DNA of 64,000 nt from Oscillospiraceae bacterium (lineage in GTDB: Bacteria; Bacillota; Clostridia; Oscillospirales; Oscillospiraceae): assembly GCA_020025575.1 (NCBI GenBank), contig JAHHRW010000009.1, positions 4,568 to 68,567 on the forward strand. Direction: 5' to 3'. The notes under the pieces were generated by a model. It was not told the origin of the DNA. It worked only from the letters and a program-made list of their open reading frames with translations, and did not search any database. The stretch's first letter is position 1. Each line of letters begins with the position of its first letter. The position numbers were made by a program, and so were the translations under genes. Below, one piece after another: positions 49,165 through 57,215 of this stretch.

Positions 49165-49887
49165 ATGAAGTCTTTGCTGTTTTGGGGAATGGGACTGCCG
49201 CTGCTGGGTACCATATTTGGCGCAGGGCTGGCATTTGCCATGCCCCGAGGACGAGAAAGAGTGAATCGCTGTCTGCAAGGGTTTTCAGCGGGTGCCATGC
49301 TGGCAGCCAGCGTATGGAGCCTGATGATCCCTGCCTTGGAGCATGGATTTATAGGTGCTGCAATTGGATTTGCGGTTGGAATGCTGTTGTTACTGCTGCC
49401 GGATCGCATCTTGGAACGCCACGGAAAATGCATGAGCAGAAGCAGCCTGCTGATTTTGGCGATTGTGCTGCACAATATTCCGGAGGGGTTGGCGGTGGGA
49501 GCCGGCTACGCAGGCTACATGGTGGGCAACCAGATTTCCGGCGTGGATGCACTTGCCTTGGCAATGGGCATCGCCCTGCAGAATATACCGGATGGTGCAG
49601 TGATTGTGCTGCCGCTGGTGGCGGAGGGGATGAGCCGAAAAAAGGCGTTCTTTTGGGGGGTAATGTCCGGAGTCGTGGAGCCGATTGCTACGGTTGCGAT
49701 GATACTCTGTGCACCATTGCTGACCCCGGTACTGCCCGTATTTATGGCTTTTGCAGCCGGTGCCATGTGTTATGTGATTGTACATGAATTGATCCCGGAA
49801 ATGATGCCAGAGCAGAATCCCAGCAGTATGGTTTTGTTTACCGGTGGATTTTTACTGCTCCTTGCCATGGATGTAGTGCTGGGATAA
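49165..49887 (+). CDS. ZIP family metal transporter
   Basis: Zinc/iron permease. The 240-residue protein has about eight hydrophobic helices. The metal site motifs are VLHNIPEGLAVG in helix 4 and ALQNIPDGAVIV in helix 5. Length is normal for the prokaryotic GufA/ZupT group. I chose ATG 49165 (GAAAGGTGG); the frame starting at 49069 lacks hydrophobic character. Transported metal is not deducible. It ends in a perfect inverted repeat shared with the opposing small gene. Confidence 0.9.
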   Translation: MKSLLFWGMGLPLLGTIFGAGLAFAMPRGRERVNRCLQGFSAGAMLAASVWSLMIPALEHGFIGAAIGFAVGMLLLLLPDRILERHGKCMSRSSLLILAIVLHNIPEGLAVGAGYAGYMVGNQISGVDALALAMGIALQNIPDGAVIVLPLVAEGMSRKKAFFWGVMSGVVEPIATVAMILCAPLLTPVLPVFMAFAAGAMCYVIVHELIPEMMPEQNPSSMVLFTGGFLLLLAMDVVLG

Positions 49888-49900
49888 GCCAGCACTACAT
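49871..49900. terminator. inverted repeat spanning two convergent stop codons
   Basis: ATGTAGTGCTGG-GATAAG-CCAGCACTACAT, a perfect 12-base-pair stem. The ZIP stop is in its loop and the stop of the opposing small gene is in its right arm. There is no T-run. It may end or stabilise both transcripts. Confidence 0.6.
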
Positions 49901-50065
49901 GATGTGTTCTTCTGCGCAGTTATCCAGCACACGAACGCCCATTTCGCCTGCATCAGGCGCTGCAAATTTTTTGATGCTGACAGCATCAAATTCCGGACAT
50001 ATTCGTGCCTCTGGGTCAAGCCGCAGATCGACGGTATTTGTTACCATGGGTTTCTTCTTCATCAT
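49895..50065 (-). CDS. small protein of unknown function
   Basis: A 56-residue protein from ATG 50065 with GAGGTGATT upstream; an open frame reaches 50098. It has a basic start (MMKKKPMV), then DLRLDPEARICPEFDAVSIKKF and an acidic end. Not recognised. Two cysteines are present. The good ribosome site and the shared hairpin with the ZIP gene favour a real gene. Confidence 0.6.
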   Translation of the reverse strand: MMKKKPMVTNTVDLRLDPEARICPEFDAVSIKKFAAPDAGEMGVRVLDNCAEEHIM

Positions 50066-50168
50066 AATCACCTCACAGTATTTTGCCCCAAAAAACACAA
50101 AATGATAAACAGGTTTTGAAATAAATTTGATAGGGGATTCCGCTCGAATTCAGACGAAGAATTATACT

Positions 50169-50197
50169 TGCAAATCCTTCCAAAGTGTGCTACAATA
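50169..50197 (+). promoter_or_regulatory. tRNA-Gly promoter
   Basis: TTGCAA, 17 bases, TACAAT. The start is near 50204, seven bases before the tRNA. Confidence 0.82.
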
Positions 50198-50210
50198 ACT
50201 TGGAGCGATG

Positions 50211-50284
50211 CGGGTATAGTTCATCGGTAGAATGCGACCTTCCCAAGGTTGATAGGTGGGTTCGACTCCCATTACCCGCTCCAT
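50211..50284 (+). tRNA. tRNA-Gly (anticodon CCC)
   Basis: The 74-base cloverleaf has acceptor GCGGGTA / TACCCGC, an anticodon arm CGACC-TTCCCAA-GGTTG giving anticodon CCC, a GGTTCGACTCC T-arm, discriminator T and an encoded CCA. It reads GGG codons. It is a single-gene unit with promoter and terminator. Confidence 0.97.
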
Positions 50285-50286
50285 AA

Positions 50287-50313
50287 AAGGTCACCCTTCG
50301 GGTGACCTTTTTG
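50287..50313 (+). terminator. tRNA-Gly terminator
   Basis: AAAGGTCACCC / GGGTGACCTTT stem with loop TTC and a T-run, two bases after CCA. Confidence 0.92.
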
Positions 50314-50335
50314 TTATAGCGGAAGATCTTGTATA

Positions 50336-50368
50336 GAAAAAAGAGGACATCCAAATTGGATGTCCTCT
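50336..50368 (-). terminator. murA terminator
   Basis: GAGGACATCC / GGATGTCCTC stem, AAATT-type loop, six T on the minus strand. Confidence 0.9.
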
Positions 50369-50373
50369 AAAAT

Positions 50374-51639
50374 TTAGTCTTCAATACGACGGATCTGTGC
50401 CCCCAGAGCGGTCAGCTTTTCGATGAGCCGTTCATAACCGCGTTCCACATAGTGGATGTTTTCCACATAGGTGGTACCCTCGGCAGCAAGACCTGCGATG
50501 ACCAGAGCTGCGCCGGCCCGCAGATCATTGGCACGGACGGTAGTGCCGAATAGCTTATCTGTGCCCGTGATGGATGCGGTTTTTCCATTGATTTGAATGT
50601 TGGCACCCATACTCTCCAGCTCGGAGCAATATCCGAAGAAACGGGTCTCGTAAACGCTCTCAGTCAGCCGACTAATGCCGTTTGCCAGAGACATACATAC
50701 GCAGATCTGAGCCTGCATATCAGTGGGAAAACCGGGATAGGGCATGGTCTTTACGGTGATTCTGCGCAAAGATCCTTCCCGCTGAACCCGAATGGAATCG
50801 TCAAATTCTGTAATTTTGGCACCCATTTCACGCAAACGGGTGGTGATACACTCCAAATGCTTGGGAATGACATTCTGCACCAAAACATCGCCGCCGGTGG
50901 CAACGGCTGCTGCCATATAGGTTCCTGCCTCAATCTGGTCGGGAATGACGGTGTAGGTACCGCCCTTCAGAGCTTTGACACCGCGAATTTTTACGGTATC
51001 AGTGCCGGCACCGGTGATTCGGGCGCCCATGGTGTTCAGAAAGTTGGCAAGATCCACGATGTGCGGCTCTTTTGCAGCATTTTCGATGATGGTCTGCCCA
51101 GGCATCAATGTAGCGGCCAGCATGATGTTGATGGTAGCGCCTACGCTGACCACGTCCAGACTAATCCTGGCACCCTGCAGCCCGTCGGCCCCTGCGGATA
51201 ATTCGATGTATTCATCGGTTTCGTCCACATCAGCACCCAGTGCAAGGAATCCCTTGATGTGCTGATCGATGGGACGGGATGCAAAATTGCAGCCGCCGGG
51301 CAATGCCACATGAGCTTTTCCAAAGCGACCCAAAAGTGCGCCCATTAGATAATAACTGGCGCGTAATTTGGTAACCAAAGAAGAATCCGGCTCGCAGGAC
51401 TTTACCCCAGTGGTATCAATTTCCAGAGTGCTGTGGTCTACCCATTCAAACTGGGCATTCATGCTGCGCAGGATATCCAGAAGAATCCGCACATCAGAGA
51501 TGTTGGGTACATTTTCAATCCGACATTTGCCCTGCACCAACAGCGTAGCAGGCAAAATGCCAACGACGGCGTTCTTTGCACCGCTGATGACCACCTGGCC
51601 ATTCAACGGATTCCCGCCGATAATTTCATATTTAGCCAA
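50374..51639 (-). CDS. murA: UDP-N-acetylglucosamine 1-carboxyvinyltransferase MurA
   Basis: First committed step of peptidoglycan synthesis: adds enolpyruvate from PEP to UDP-GlcNAc. The 421-residue protein has GGNPLNGQVVISGAKNA, ALPGGCNFASRPIDQH with the catalytic Cys (target of fosfomycin), VVSVGATINIMLAA and GGFPTDMQAQ-type PYPGFPTDMQAQIC. The start codon is TTG at 51639, with GAGAGGA eight bases upstream. Clostridia often have two MurA paralogues; which one this is cannot be told. Confidence 0.95.
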   Translation of the reverse strand: MAKYEIIGGNPLNGQVVISGAKNAVVGILPATLLVQGKCRIENVPNISDVRILLDILRSMNAQFEWVDHSTLEIDTTGVKSCEPDSSLVTKLRASYYLMGALLGRFGKAHVALPGGCNFASRPIDQHIKGFLALGADVDETDEYIELSAGADGLQGARISLDVVSVGATINIMLAATLMPGQTIIENAAKEPHIVDLANFLNTMGARITGAGTDTVKIRGVKALKGGTYTVIPDQIEAGTYMAAAVATGGDVLVQNVIPKHLECITTRLREMGAKITEFDDSIRVQREGSLRRITVKTMPYPGFPTDMQAQICVCMSLANGISRLTESVYETRFFGYCSELESMGANIQINGKTASITGTDKLFGTTVRANDLRAGAALVIAGLAAEGTTYVENIHYVERGYERLIEKLTALGAQIRRIED

Positions 51640-51682
51640 GGATAAATCCTCTCCTTGTGATATTTTAGATAAAGTTACTTCT

Positions 51683-51711
51683 ATATTACCACAAAAAAGG
51701 GGTTATGTAAA
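51683..51711 (-). promoter_or_regulatory. murA promoter
   Basis: Minus strand TTTACA (51706-51711), 17 bases, TAATAT (51683-51688). It begins ten bases after the rsmF stop and no terminator separates the two genes. Confidence 0.7.
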
Positions 51712-51721
51712 GTGGAAATGT

Positions 51722-53047
51722 TTAGCGGCGGAGTCCTTTTGGATAATGATTCTTCAATACACGCCCATCTCCCTTACCCCAACCGATGGATAATCCACCG
51801 GCAGTAACCAGACACCAGCCTTTTTCACCGGATGTGACCACATTTCCGTGAAGATAGGCTGCAATCTCATCTGATTCAGGGGCATAGTCCTGCATGGATG
51901 CACATTCGCCCAGCCACAGAGCCAACGCATGGGCAGGCTCAAAGCGGCCTTTTTTGCATTCACCCAGCTCGAGACCGGGGCGCAGGACTTTCAGGCCTTT
52001 CAGCTCCGGCAGTTCCACCGGTGCCCAGAACAGGGAAGAGCCAAACAAAATTGGCTTTCCGTCTGGAAGGTGGATGTCCAATGCCTTTGCAAACTCCAGC
52101 CATTCTTTGGGGAGTTTTTCGGCTTTTGAGGCGGTCAGCGTGGATTCTTCGTCCCCAGCTTTTCGCAGTACGGCGGCATAGTGTCCTTCGCCGTGCTGAT
52201 GATGGGGCCACAGACGGAAGGTGTGCTCCAAACCGGGGACAGGCTCCTCAATTAAATCCGGACGGCCGGGGGAAAGCGCAGGGGCATCCACAACTTCAAT
52301 GGAAAATTCGGGATGCAGCTTCAAAAATTCAGAAATTGCGCCTTCGTCCTCAGCAGGCGCAAAGGTGCAGGTGGAGTAGACCAGCCGTCCACCGGGGCGC
52401 AGCAGTTTTGCGGCGGTGGAGAGAATCTCCTGCTGGCGGCGGGCGCACATGTCCACCGTCTCCGGACTCCAGTCTGTGACGGCTGCCTCTTCCTTGCGGA
52501 ACATCCCCTCACCGGAGCAGGGAGCATCCACCAGAATTTTGTCAAATACACCTTCAAAATGACGTTCCAGGTCGGATGGATGATGATTCAGAACCAGTGC
52601 ATTGGAAACGCCCATGCGCTCTATGTTTCGGGACAGAATCCGGGCGCGCTTGGGGTTAATCTCGTTGCAGACCAGCAGCCCCTGACCTGCCATTTTGGCT
52701 GCAATCTGGGTGGTTTTTCCCCCGGGAGCGGCACAAAGGTCACAGATGATTTCACCGGGCTGTGGGTCAAGCAGGGTGACAGGTGCCATCGCACTGGCTT
52801 CCTGCAGGTAATATAGACCGGCCTCATGCCATACATGCAGTCCCGGTCTTGCGTCCGGGGCGTAGTAATAGCCATACTCTGCCCAAGGTATAGGCTCCTT
52901 TACGAAGGGCAGTTGGGGAAACTGGTGGGTTTTCAGGGGATTAAAACGGAGCGCCACAGCTCTGGGGCGCTCTAAACTTTCTAAATAAGCAGGATATTCA
53001 TCCATGAGCTGCTGCTCCATACGCAGCAAAAAAGCTTCCGGCAGCAT
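51722..53047 (-). CDS. rsmF: RsmF-like 16S rRNA m5C methyltransferase
   Basis: SAM-dependent cytosine-C5 methyltransferase of the NOL1/NOP2/Sun family. The 441-residue protein has LQEASAMAPVTLLDPQPGE, motif I CDLCAAPGGKTTQIA, motif IV DAPCSGEGMFRKE and motif VI VYSTCTFAPAEDE with the catalytic Cys. The C-terminal 150 residues form the RNA-binding extension of RsmF/YebU-type enzymes. Exact target position not deducible. Confidence 0.92.
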   Translation of the reverse strand: MLPEAFLLRMEQQLMDEYPAYLESLERPRAVALRFNPLKTHQFPQLPFVKEPIPWAEYGYYYAPDARPGLHVWHEAGLYYLQEASAMAPVTLLDPQPGEIICDLCAAPGGKTTQIAAKMAGQGLLVCNEINPKRARILSRNIERMGVSNALVLNHHPSDLERHFEGVFDKILVDAPCSGEGMFRKEEAAVTDWSPETVDMCARRQQEILSTAAKLLRPGGRLVYSTCTFAPAEDEGAISEFLKLHPEFSIEVVDAPALSPGRPDLIEEPVPGLEHTFRLWPHHQHGEGHYAAVLRKAGDEESTLTASKAEKLPKEWLEFAKALDIHLPDGKPILFGSSLFWAPVELPELKGLKVLRPGLELGECKKGRFEPAHALALWLGECASMQDYAPESDEIAAYLHGNVVTSGEKGWCLVTAGGLSIGWGKGDGRVLKNHYPKGLRR

Positions 53048-53079
53048 AAAAATGCTCCTTTTCGTGAGAATTTGTTTTC

Positions 53080-53108
53080 ATTATAGGGATCACACACAGG
53101 GTTGTCAA
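53080..53108 (-). promoter_or_regulatory. perfect consensus promoter for rsmF
   Basis: Minus strand TTGACA (53103-53108), 17 bases, TATAAT (53080-53085). Its -35 hexamer overlaps the -35 of the divergent promoter at 53102-53130 by five bases. Confidence 0.9.
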
Positions 53109-53130
53109 GGTTCATAGATCGTGATAAAAT
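53102..53130 (+). promoter_or_regulatory. promoter for C_GCAxxG_C_C gene
   Basis: TTGTCA, 17 bases, TAAAAT with TG before the -10. The -35 overlaps that of the rsmF promoter, so the two cannot be occupied at once. Confidence 0.82.
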
Positions 53131-53159
53131 GAGAAAAACAAAAATGAGGAGGAATTGCA

Positions 53160-53627
53160 ATGGATCACGGGATTCAGGCAGCCGAACTATTTTTACAGGG
53201 GTATAACTGTGCCCAGTCGGTATTTCTGGCTTTTTCTGATGTAACCGGTTTGGACAATGAATTGGCTTTAAGACTTTCTTCATCCTTTGGCGGAGGCCTT
53301 GGCCGCATGCGTGAGGTCTGCGGTGCGGTCAGTGGCATGGCCATGGTTGTGGGGCTGCTTTATGGTTATGACAAGCCCAACGACGATGAAACCAAGAAGG
53401 CGCACTATGCCCGGGTGCAGGAATTGGCGGGGAAATTTCGGGAGCAGGCAGGGAGTATCATTTGCCGGGAGCTGTTGGATCACCCAGCATCAGATCCGGC
53501 ACCATCGGCACGGACGGAGCAATATTATAAAGACCGCCCCTGCGCAAGATTTGTGATGTTGGCCGGAAATATTTTGGATGAATACATGGCCCAGCACCCT
53601 GTGGAGAATCCAAAGTGCGGGAACTGA
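53160..53627 (+). CDS. C_GCAxxG_C_C family (redox/metal) protein
   Basis: The 155-residue protein has the family pattern: NCAQSV near residue 19, MREVCGAVSGMAMVVGLLYG, CRELL and a final CARFV. These conserved cysteines are thought to bind a cluster or act in redox chemistry; no precise function is known. AGGAGG before the ATG. The 3' end overlaps the next gene by 13 bases. Confidence 0.9.
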   Translation: MDHGIQAAELFLQGYNCAQSVFLAFSDVTGLDNELALRLSSSFGGGLGRMREVCGAVSGMAMVVGLLYGYDKPNDDETKKAHYARVQELAGKFREQAGSIICRELLDHPASDPAPSARTEQYYKDRPCARFVMLAGNILDEYMAQHPVENPKCGN

Positions 53628-54118
53628 TTTATAACCAACATCAAATTCCCAAGAGGCAGTGGCGTTATGGGTTTCGGAGCAGCGCTGCCACAGGCTGCGG
53701 CTGGATTGCAACCTACAATGCGCTGCATCTGCTGGGGTACCATGCCCAGCCAGAGGAACTGATTCGCTACTATGAGCGCCAGCTGCCGCTGATTCATGGG
53801 AATCTTGGCACCAGCATCTGGGGGCCTGCAATGTGTTTTAAGCAGTGGGGGTTTCCTGTGCGCATGGTGGCAAACCGACACCGATTGGATCAGGCAGTGA
53901 AAGATTCGGATGTATCCATCTTGTTTTACCGCTGGAGAAAAGGCTGCAAAATTGGTGCGCACTTTGCAGCGGTGCAGCATACAGCTGAGGGGTTTGTGGG
54001 GTATAATACCTTTTCCAATAGCTGTGGGCCGGATAATTATGGAGATAGTCTGGAGAAATTTTTAAAAAAGCACAGGTACTTTGGAGCTGTGGTAACGCAA
54101 ATTTCTGATAAACGATAA
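53615..54118 (+). CDS. papain-fold (C39-like) protein of unknown role
   Basis: The 167-residue protein has a Cys-His-Asn arrangement: SSAATGCGWIATYNALHLLG near residue 28 (Cys), GAHFAAVQH near residue 138 (His) and VGYNTFSNS (Asn). This looks like a C39-type cysteine peptidase fold. No signal peptide or transporter is attached, so a bacteriocin-maturation role is not supported. I take the GTG at 53615, with GGAG eight bases upstream inside the previous gene. Confidence 0.72.
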   Translation: MRELIYNQHQIPKRQWRYGFRSSAATGCGWIATYNALHLLGYHAQPEELIRYYERQLPLIHGNLGTSIWGPAMCFKQWGFPVRMVANRHRLDQAVKDSDVSILFYRWRKGCKIGAHFAAVQHTAEGFVGYNTFSNSCGPDNYGDSLEKFLKKHRYFGAVVTQISDKR

Positions 54119-54147
54119 AAAGAGCCGCCATCAGGCGGCTCTTTTTT
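54117..54147. terminator. bidirectional terminator between C39-like and MATE genes
   Basis: AAGAGCCGCC / GGCGGCTCTT stem, loop ATCA, A-run and T-run on the two sides. Confidence 0.92.
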
Positions 54148-55525
54148 ATGCGTGATACAGGGGCTTGATTCTCTGATGATACAGTTTGAGAAACAGCAGA
54201 ATGGTAACCAGAAAACAGACCAGTTCTGCAATGGGGAAAGACCACCAGACCAGATTGACGTTTCCGGACAAGCTCAAAAGATATGCAGCGGGCAGCAGTA
54301 CAATCAGCTGACGGCACAGGGCGGTATAAGATGAATAAAGACCGATTCCCAGCGCCTGAAAGCTGCCGCTCAGCGCAATACCAACGGCGGCCAGGGGGAA
54401 GGACAGAGAGATGATTCGCAGTGCGCTGCGGCCCATTACCAGAAACTCCGGGGTTGGATTAAAAATGCCCAACAGTTGATCCGGGAATATTTGGAAGGAG
54501 CATACGCCCAGCAGCATGATGACGAAAGCGCTGAGGGTGGCTTTTTTCAGGGTTTCCATAATGCGCTTGGGGCTGCGTGCGCCGTAGTTGAATGCAATGA
54601 TGGAGATGGTGGCATTGTTGATGCCGAATACAGGCATGAAGAAGAAACTCTGCAGCTTGAAGTAGATACCGAACACGCCGGTGGCGGTTTCGGTAAAGCC
54701 CTGCAGGATCTGATTCATACCAAAGGTCATGACAGAACCAATACCCATCATAATAATGGATGGAATACCCACAGCCAGAATGGGGCGAACGACATGAGCA
54801 GTGGGTTTCAGGTATTTCAAGCTCAGATGCAGATCGTGATTGTGTGCATGGTTCAAGTACAGGGCAAGCAGCGCAGCAATCCACTGGGCAGTCACTGTAG
54901 CAATTGCGGCACCGGAGACACCCATGGCGGGAATGCCAAAGTAGCCGAAGATGAACACAGGGTCCAGCAGAATGTTGGTGACAGCACCCACCAACTGCAC
55001 GATCATGGAATCGAAAGCCCGTCCGGTACCCTGGAGCAGCCGCTCGCAAAGCACCTGAACAAACAGACCCAAGCTGAAGATGGAGATGATTGACAGGTAA
55101 GCTGTGCCGCCCTCGATGGTTTCTGTGACGGTAGACTGCATTTCAAACCATGGACGGGAGAAGAATGCACCGAATAACATGAAAACGAGTACCACAATGG
55201 CAACCAGGAAAAATCCATTTCCGGCGCAAAGATTTGCACGCTCCCGATCCCCTTCGCCCAAAGATTTGGACAAAAATGCGTTGACACCTACGCCAATACC
55301 GGTGGAGAATCCAATCAGCAGGTTCTGAACAGGAAACGCAAGACTGAGTGCTGTGACGGCAGATTCTGAAATCCGTGAGACATAGATGCTGTCCACCACA
55401 TTGTACATGGCCTGAACCAGCATGGAGATCATGAGTGGCAGCGCCATATTGATGAGCAGACGCCCGATGGGCATAGAGCCCATTTTGTTTTGACCTAAAT
55501 GAGGCGTATTGTTTCTTTTTGACAT
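54146..55525 (-). CDS. MATE family efflux transporter
   Basis: Cation-coupled multidrug or metabolite exporter. The 459-residue protein has about twelve membrane helices in two homologous halves, with PLMISMLVQAMYNVVDSIYVSR-type first helix, LGEGDRERANLCAG loop, and second-half LQSFFFMPVFGINNATISIIAFN. Substrate unknown. Single gene. Confidence 0.92.
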   Translation of the reverse strand: MSKRNNTPHLGQNKMGSMPIGRLLINMALPLMISMLVQAMYNVVDSIYVSRISESAVTALSLAFPVQNLLIGFSTGIGVGVNAFLSKSLGEGDRERANLCAGNGFFLVAIVVLVFMLFGAFFSRPWFEMQSTVTETIEGGTAYLSIISIFSLGLFVQVLCERLLQGTGRAFDSMIVQLVGAVTNILLDPVFIFGYFGIPAMGVSGAAIATVTAQWIAALLALYLNHAHNHDLHLSLKYLKPTAHVVRPILAVGIPSIIMMGIGSVMTFGMNQILQGFTETATGVFGIYFKLQSFFFMPVFGINNATISIIAFNYGARSPKRIMETLKKATLSAFVIMLLGVCSFQIFPDQLLGIFNPTPEFLVMGRSALRIISLSFPLAAVGIALSGSFQALGIGLYSSYTALCRQLIVLLPAAYLLSLSGNVNLVWWSFPIAELVCFLVTILLFLKLYHQRIKPLYHA

Positions 55526-55562
55526 GATTTATCCCTCGATAGACAATAAAATACTAATATAT

Positions 55563-55591
55563 ATTATAACGCAGCAATCTTTTTAATGCAA
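55563..55591 (-). promoter_or_regulatory. MATE gene promoter
   Basis: Minus strand TTGCAT (55586-55591), 17 bases, TATAAT (55563-55568). Confidence 0.85.
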
Positions 55592-55610
55592 GTAGGCGTA
55601 TTTGTTTTCC

Positions 55611-55639
55611 TTGCACTGGGTCACATATAATGATACAAT
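55611..55639 (+). promoter_or_regulatory. M32 carboxypeptidase promoter
   Basis: TTGCAC, 17 bases, TACAAT with TG before the -10. Confidence 0.8.
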
Positions 55640-55670
55640 GATGAAAACATGAAAAAAGGAGTGATTTGTC

Positions 55671-57179
55671 ATGAAATACAGGGATATTTCCGACGCCCTT
55701 GCCAAACTGGATCAGATTGAGGCAACCGCAGCTGCGTACTATCATGCCATTGGTATTCTGACCACAGATGCAGCTACCGCGGCGCCCTCTGATTCTTATG
55801 AGGGGCGTGGCAGAACCATGGAAGTGCTCAGCGGTGTTGTGTACAATTTGGTGGCAGATCCTGAGAATCAGGAGCTGCTGTCCTATCTGGAAACACACAA
55901 GCAAGAGCTGAACCAGTTCCGCCTGCGTCAGGTGGAGCTGCTGCGCAAGCAGGTTGACCAGCTCTCCAGAATCCCTCAGGAAGAATATGTGGCATATACT
56001 GTGCTGCTGAATCAGGCGGACAGTGTATGGTGCAAGGCAAAAAATGAAAATGATTTTGCATCTTTTGCTCCGATACTGGAACAGATCGTGGAATACAATC
56101 GGAAGTTCGCCGGATACTATAATCCCAATCTATGTACCTATGATGCGCTGCTCAATGAGTACGAAGAGGGGCTGAATATGCAGACTCTGGATGAATTTTT
56201 CAGCCAGCTGCGCACAGCTCTGGTGCCTCTGATTCATGCCATTGGGCAAAAGGAGCAGATTGACGATTCTTTCCTCAAGCGCAGCTATCCCATTGAACAG
56301 CAGAAGAAATTTTCTGATTACCTGATGGAAGTGATGGGGATTGACCCTGCCAGATGCACTCTGGCAGAAACCGAGCATCCCTTTACCAATGGGTTCAACA
56401 GCCGGGATGTGCGGATCACCACCCATTATTATGAGAATGATGTGGCAAACTCCATGTACTCCGTAATTCATGAGGGCGGACACGCCCTGTACGAATTGGG
56501 CGGAGACCAATCATACGATTTCACCAGTATTCAGGGCGGCGTTTCCATGAGCATCCATGAGAGCCAGAGCCGATTCTATGAAAATATCATAGGAAGAAGT
56601 CGGGAATTTGTAGAGCTGATTTTCCCCAAGATGCAGGAGTTTTTCCCCGAGCAGCTGAAGGATGTGACCGCCGAGCAGATGTATCGCGGGGTGAACAAGG
56701 TACAGCCTTCCCTGATTCGTACCGAGGCGGATGAATTGACCTATTGTATGCACATTATGGTGCGCTATGAGCTGGAAAAACAGCTGATGGACGGCACTTT
56801 GCAGGTAAAGGATCTGCCCCAGGCCTGGAACAAAATGTATCAGGAGTATCTGGGCGTGGAAGTTCCCAACGACAGCCAGGGCTGCCTGCAGGATACCCAC
56901 TGGTCTGGCGGCATGTTCGGCTACTTCCCCTCTTATGCTCTGGGCAGTGCCTATGGCGCGCAGATGAAGGTATTCATGGAGCGGGATATTGGCCCCATTG
57001 CAGACCTGATTTCCAAGGGCGAGCTGAGCAAAATTACGGATTGGCTGAGAGAACATATCCACCGCTATGGCCAGCTGTATAAGCCCGGCCAGCTCTTCCA
57101 GATGAGCTGCGGTCAGTTTGATGCCAAATATTACACGGATTATCTGACAGAAAAGTACACAAAGCTTTATAACTTGTAA
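55671..57179 (+). CDS. M32 family (Taq-type) metallocarboxypeptidase
   Basis: Removes single residues from peptide C-termini. The 502-residue, mostly helical protein has the zinc motif HEGGH at 267-271 (SVIHEGGHALYELG), the third ligand Glu in SIHESQSRFYENIIGRS, DVRITTHYYEND and IMVRYELEKQLMDG. Length and motifs fit the family. AAAGGAGTG before the ATG. Cytoplasmic, so it likely recycles peptides. Confidence 0.95.
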   Translation: MKYRDISDALAKLDQIEATAAAYYHAIGILTTDAATAAPSDSYEGRGRTMEVLSGVVYNLVADPENQELLSYLETHKQELNQFRLRQVELLRKQVDQLSRIPQEEYVAYTVLLNQADSVWCKAKNENDFASFAPILEQIVEYNRKFAGYYNPNLCTYDALLNEYEEGLNMQTLDEFFSQLRTALVPLIHAIGQKEQIDDSFLKRSYPIEQQKKFSDYLMEVMGIDPARCTLAETEHPFTNGFNSRDVRITTHYYENDVANSMYSVIHEGGHALYELGGDQSYDFTSIQGGVSMSIHESQSRFYENIIGRSREFVELIFPKMQEFFPEQLKDVTAEQMYRGVNKVQPSLIRTEADELTYCMHIMVRYELEKQLMDGTLQVKDLPQAWNKMYQEYLGVEVPNDSQGCLQDTHWSGGMFGYFPSYALGSAYGAQMKVFMERDIGPIADLISKGELSKITDWLREHIHRYGQLYKPGQLFQMSCGQFDAKYYTDYLTEKYTKLYNL

Positions 57180-57180
57180 T

Positions 57181-57214
57181 AAAAAATCCTCCGGAACTTC
57201 CGGAGGATTTTTTT
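57181..57214. terminator. bidirectional terminator between M32 and NSS genes
   Basis: AAATCCTCCGGA / TCCGGAGGATTT stem with a 3-4-base loop, A-run and T-run on either side. Confidence 0.93.
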
Positions 57215-57215
57215 A

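Noticed and set aside
48978..49475. N-terminal extension of the hydrogenase frame
   Set aside because: It crosses the promoter and the divergent ZIP gene and has no homology; the ATG at 48977 fits the family.
53615..54118. Bacteriocin leader peptidase (C39) system
   Set aside because: The protein lacks an ABC transporter, membrane helices and a nearby GG-leader peptide.
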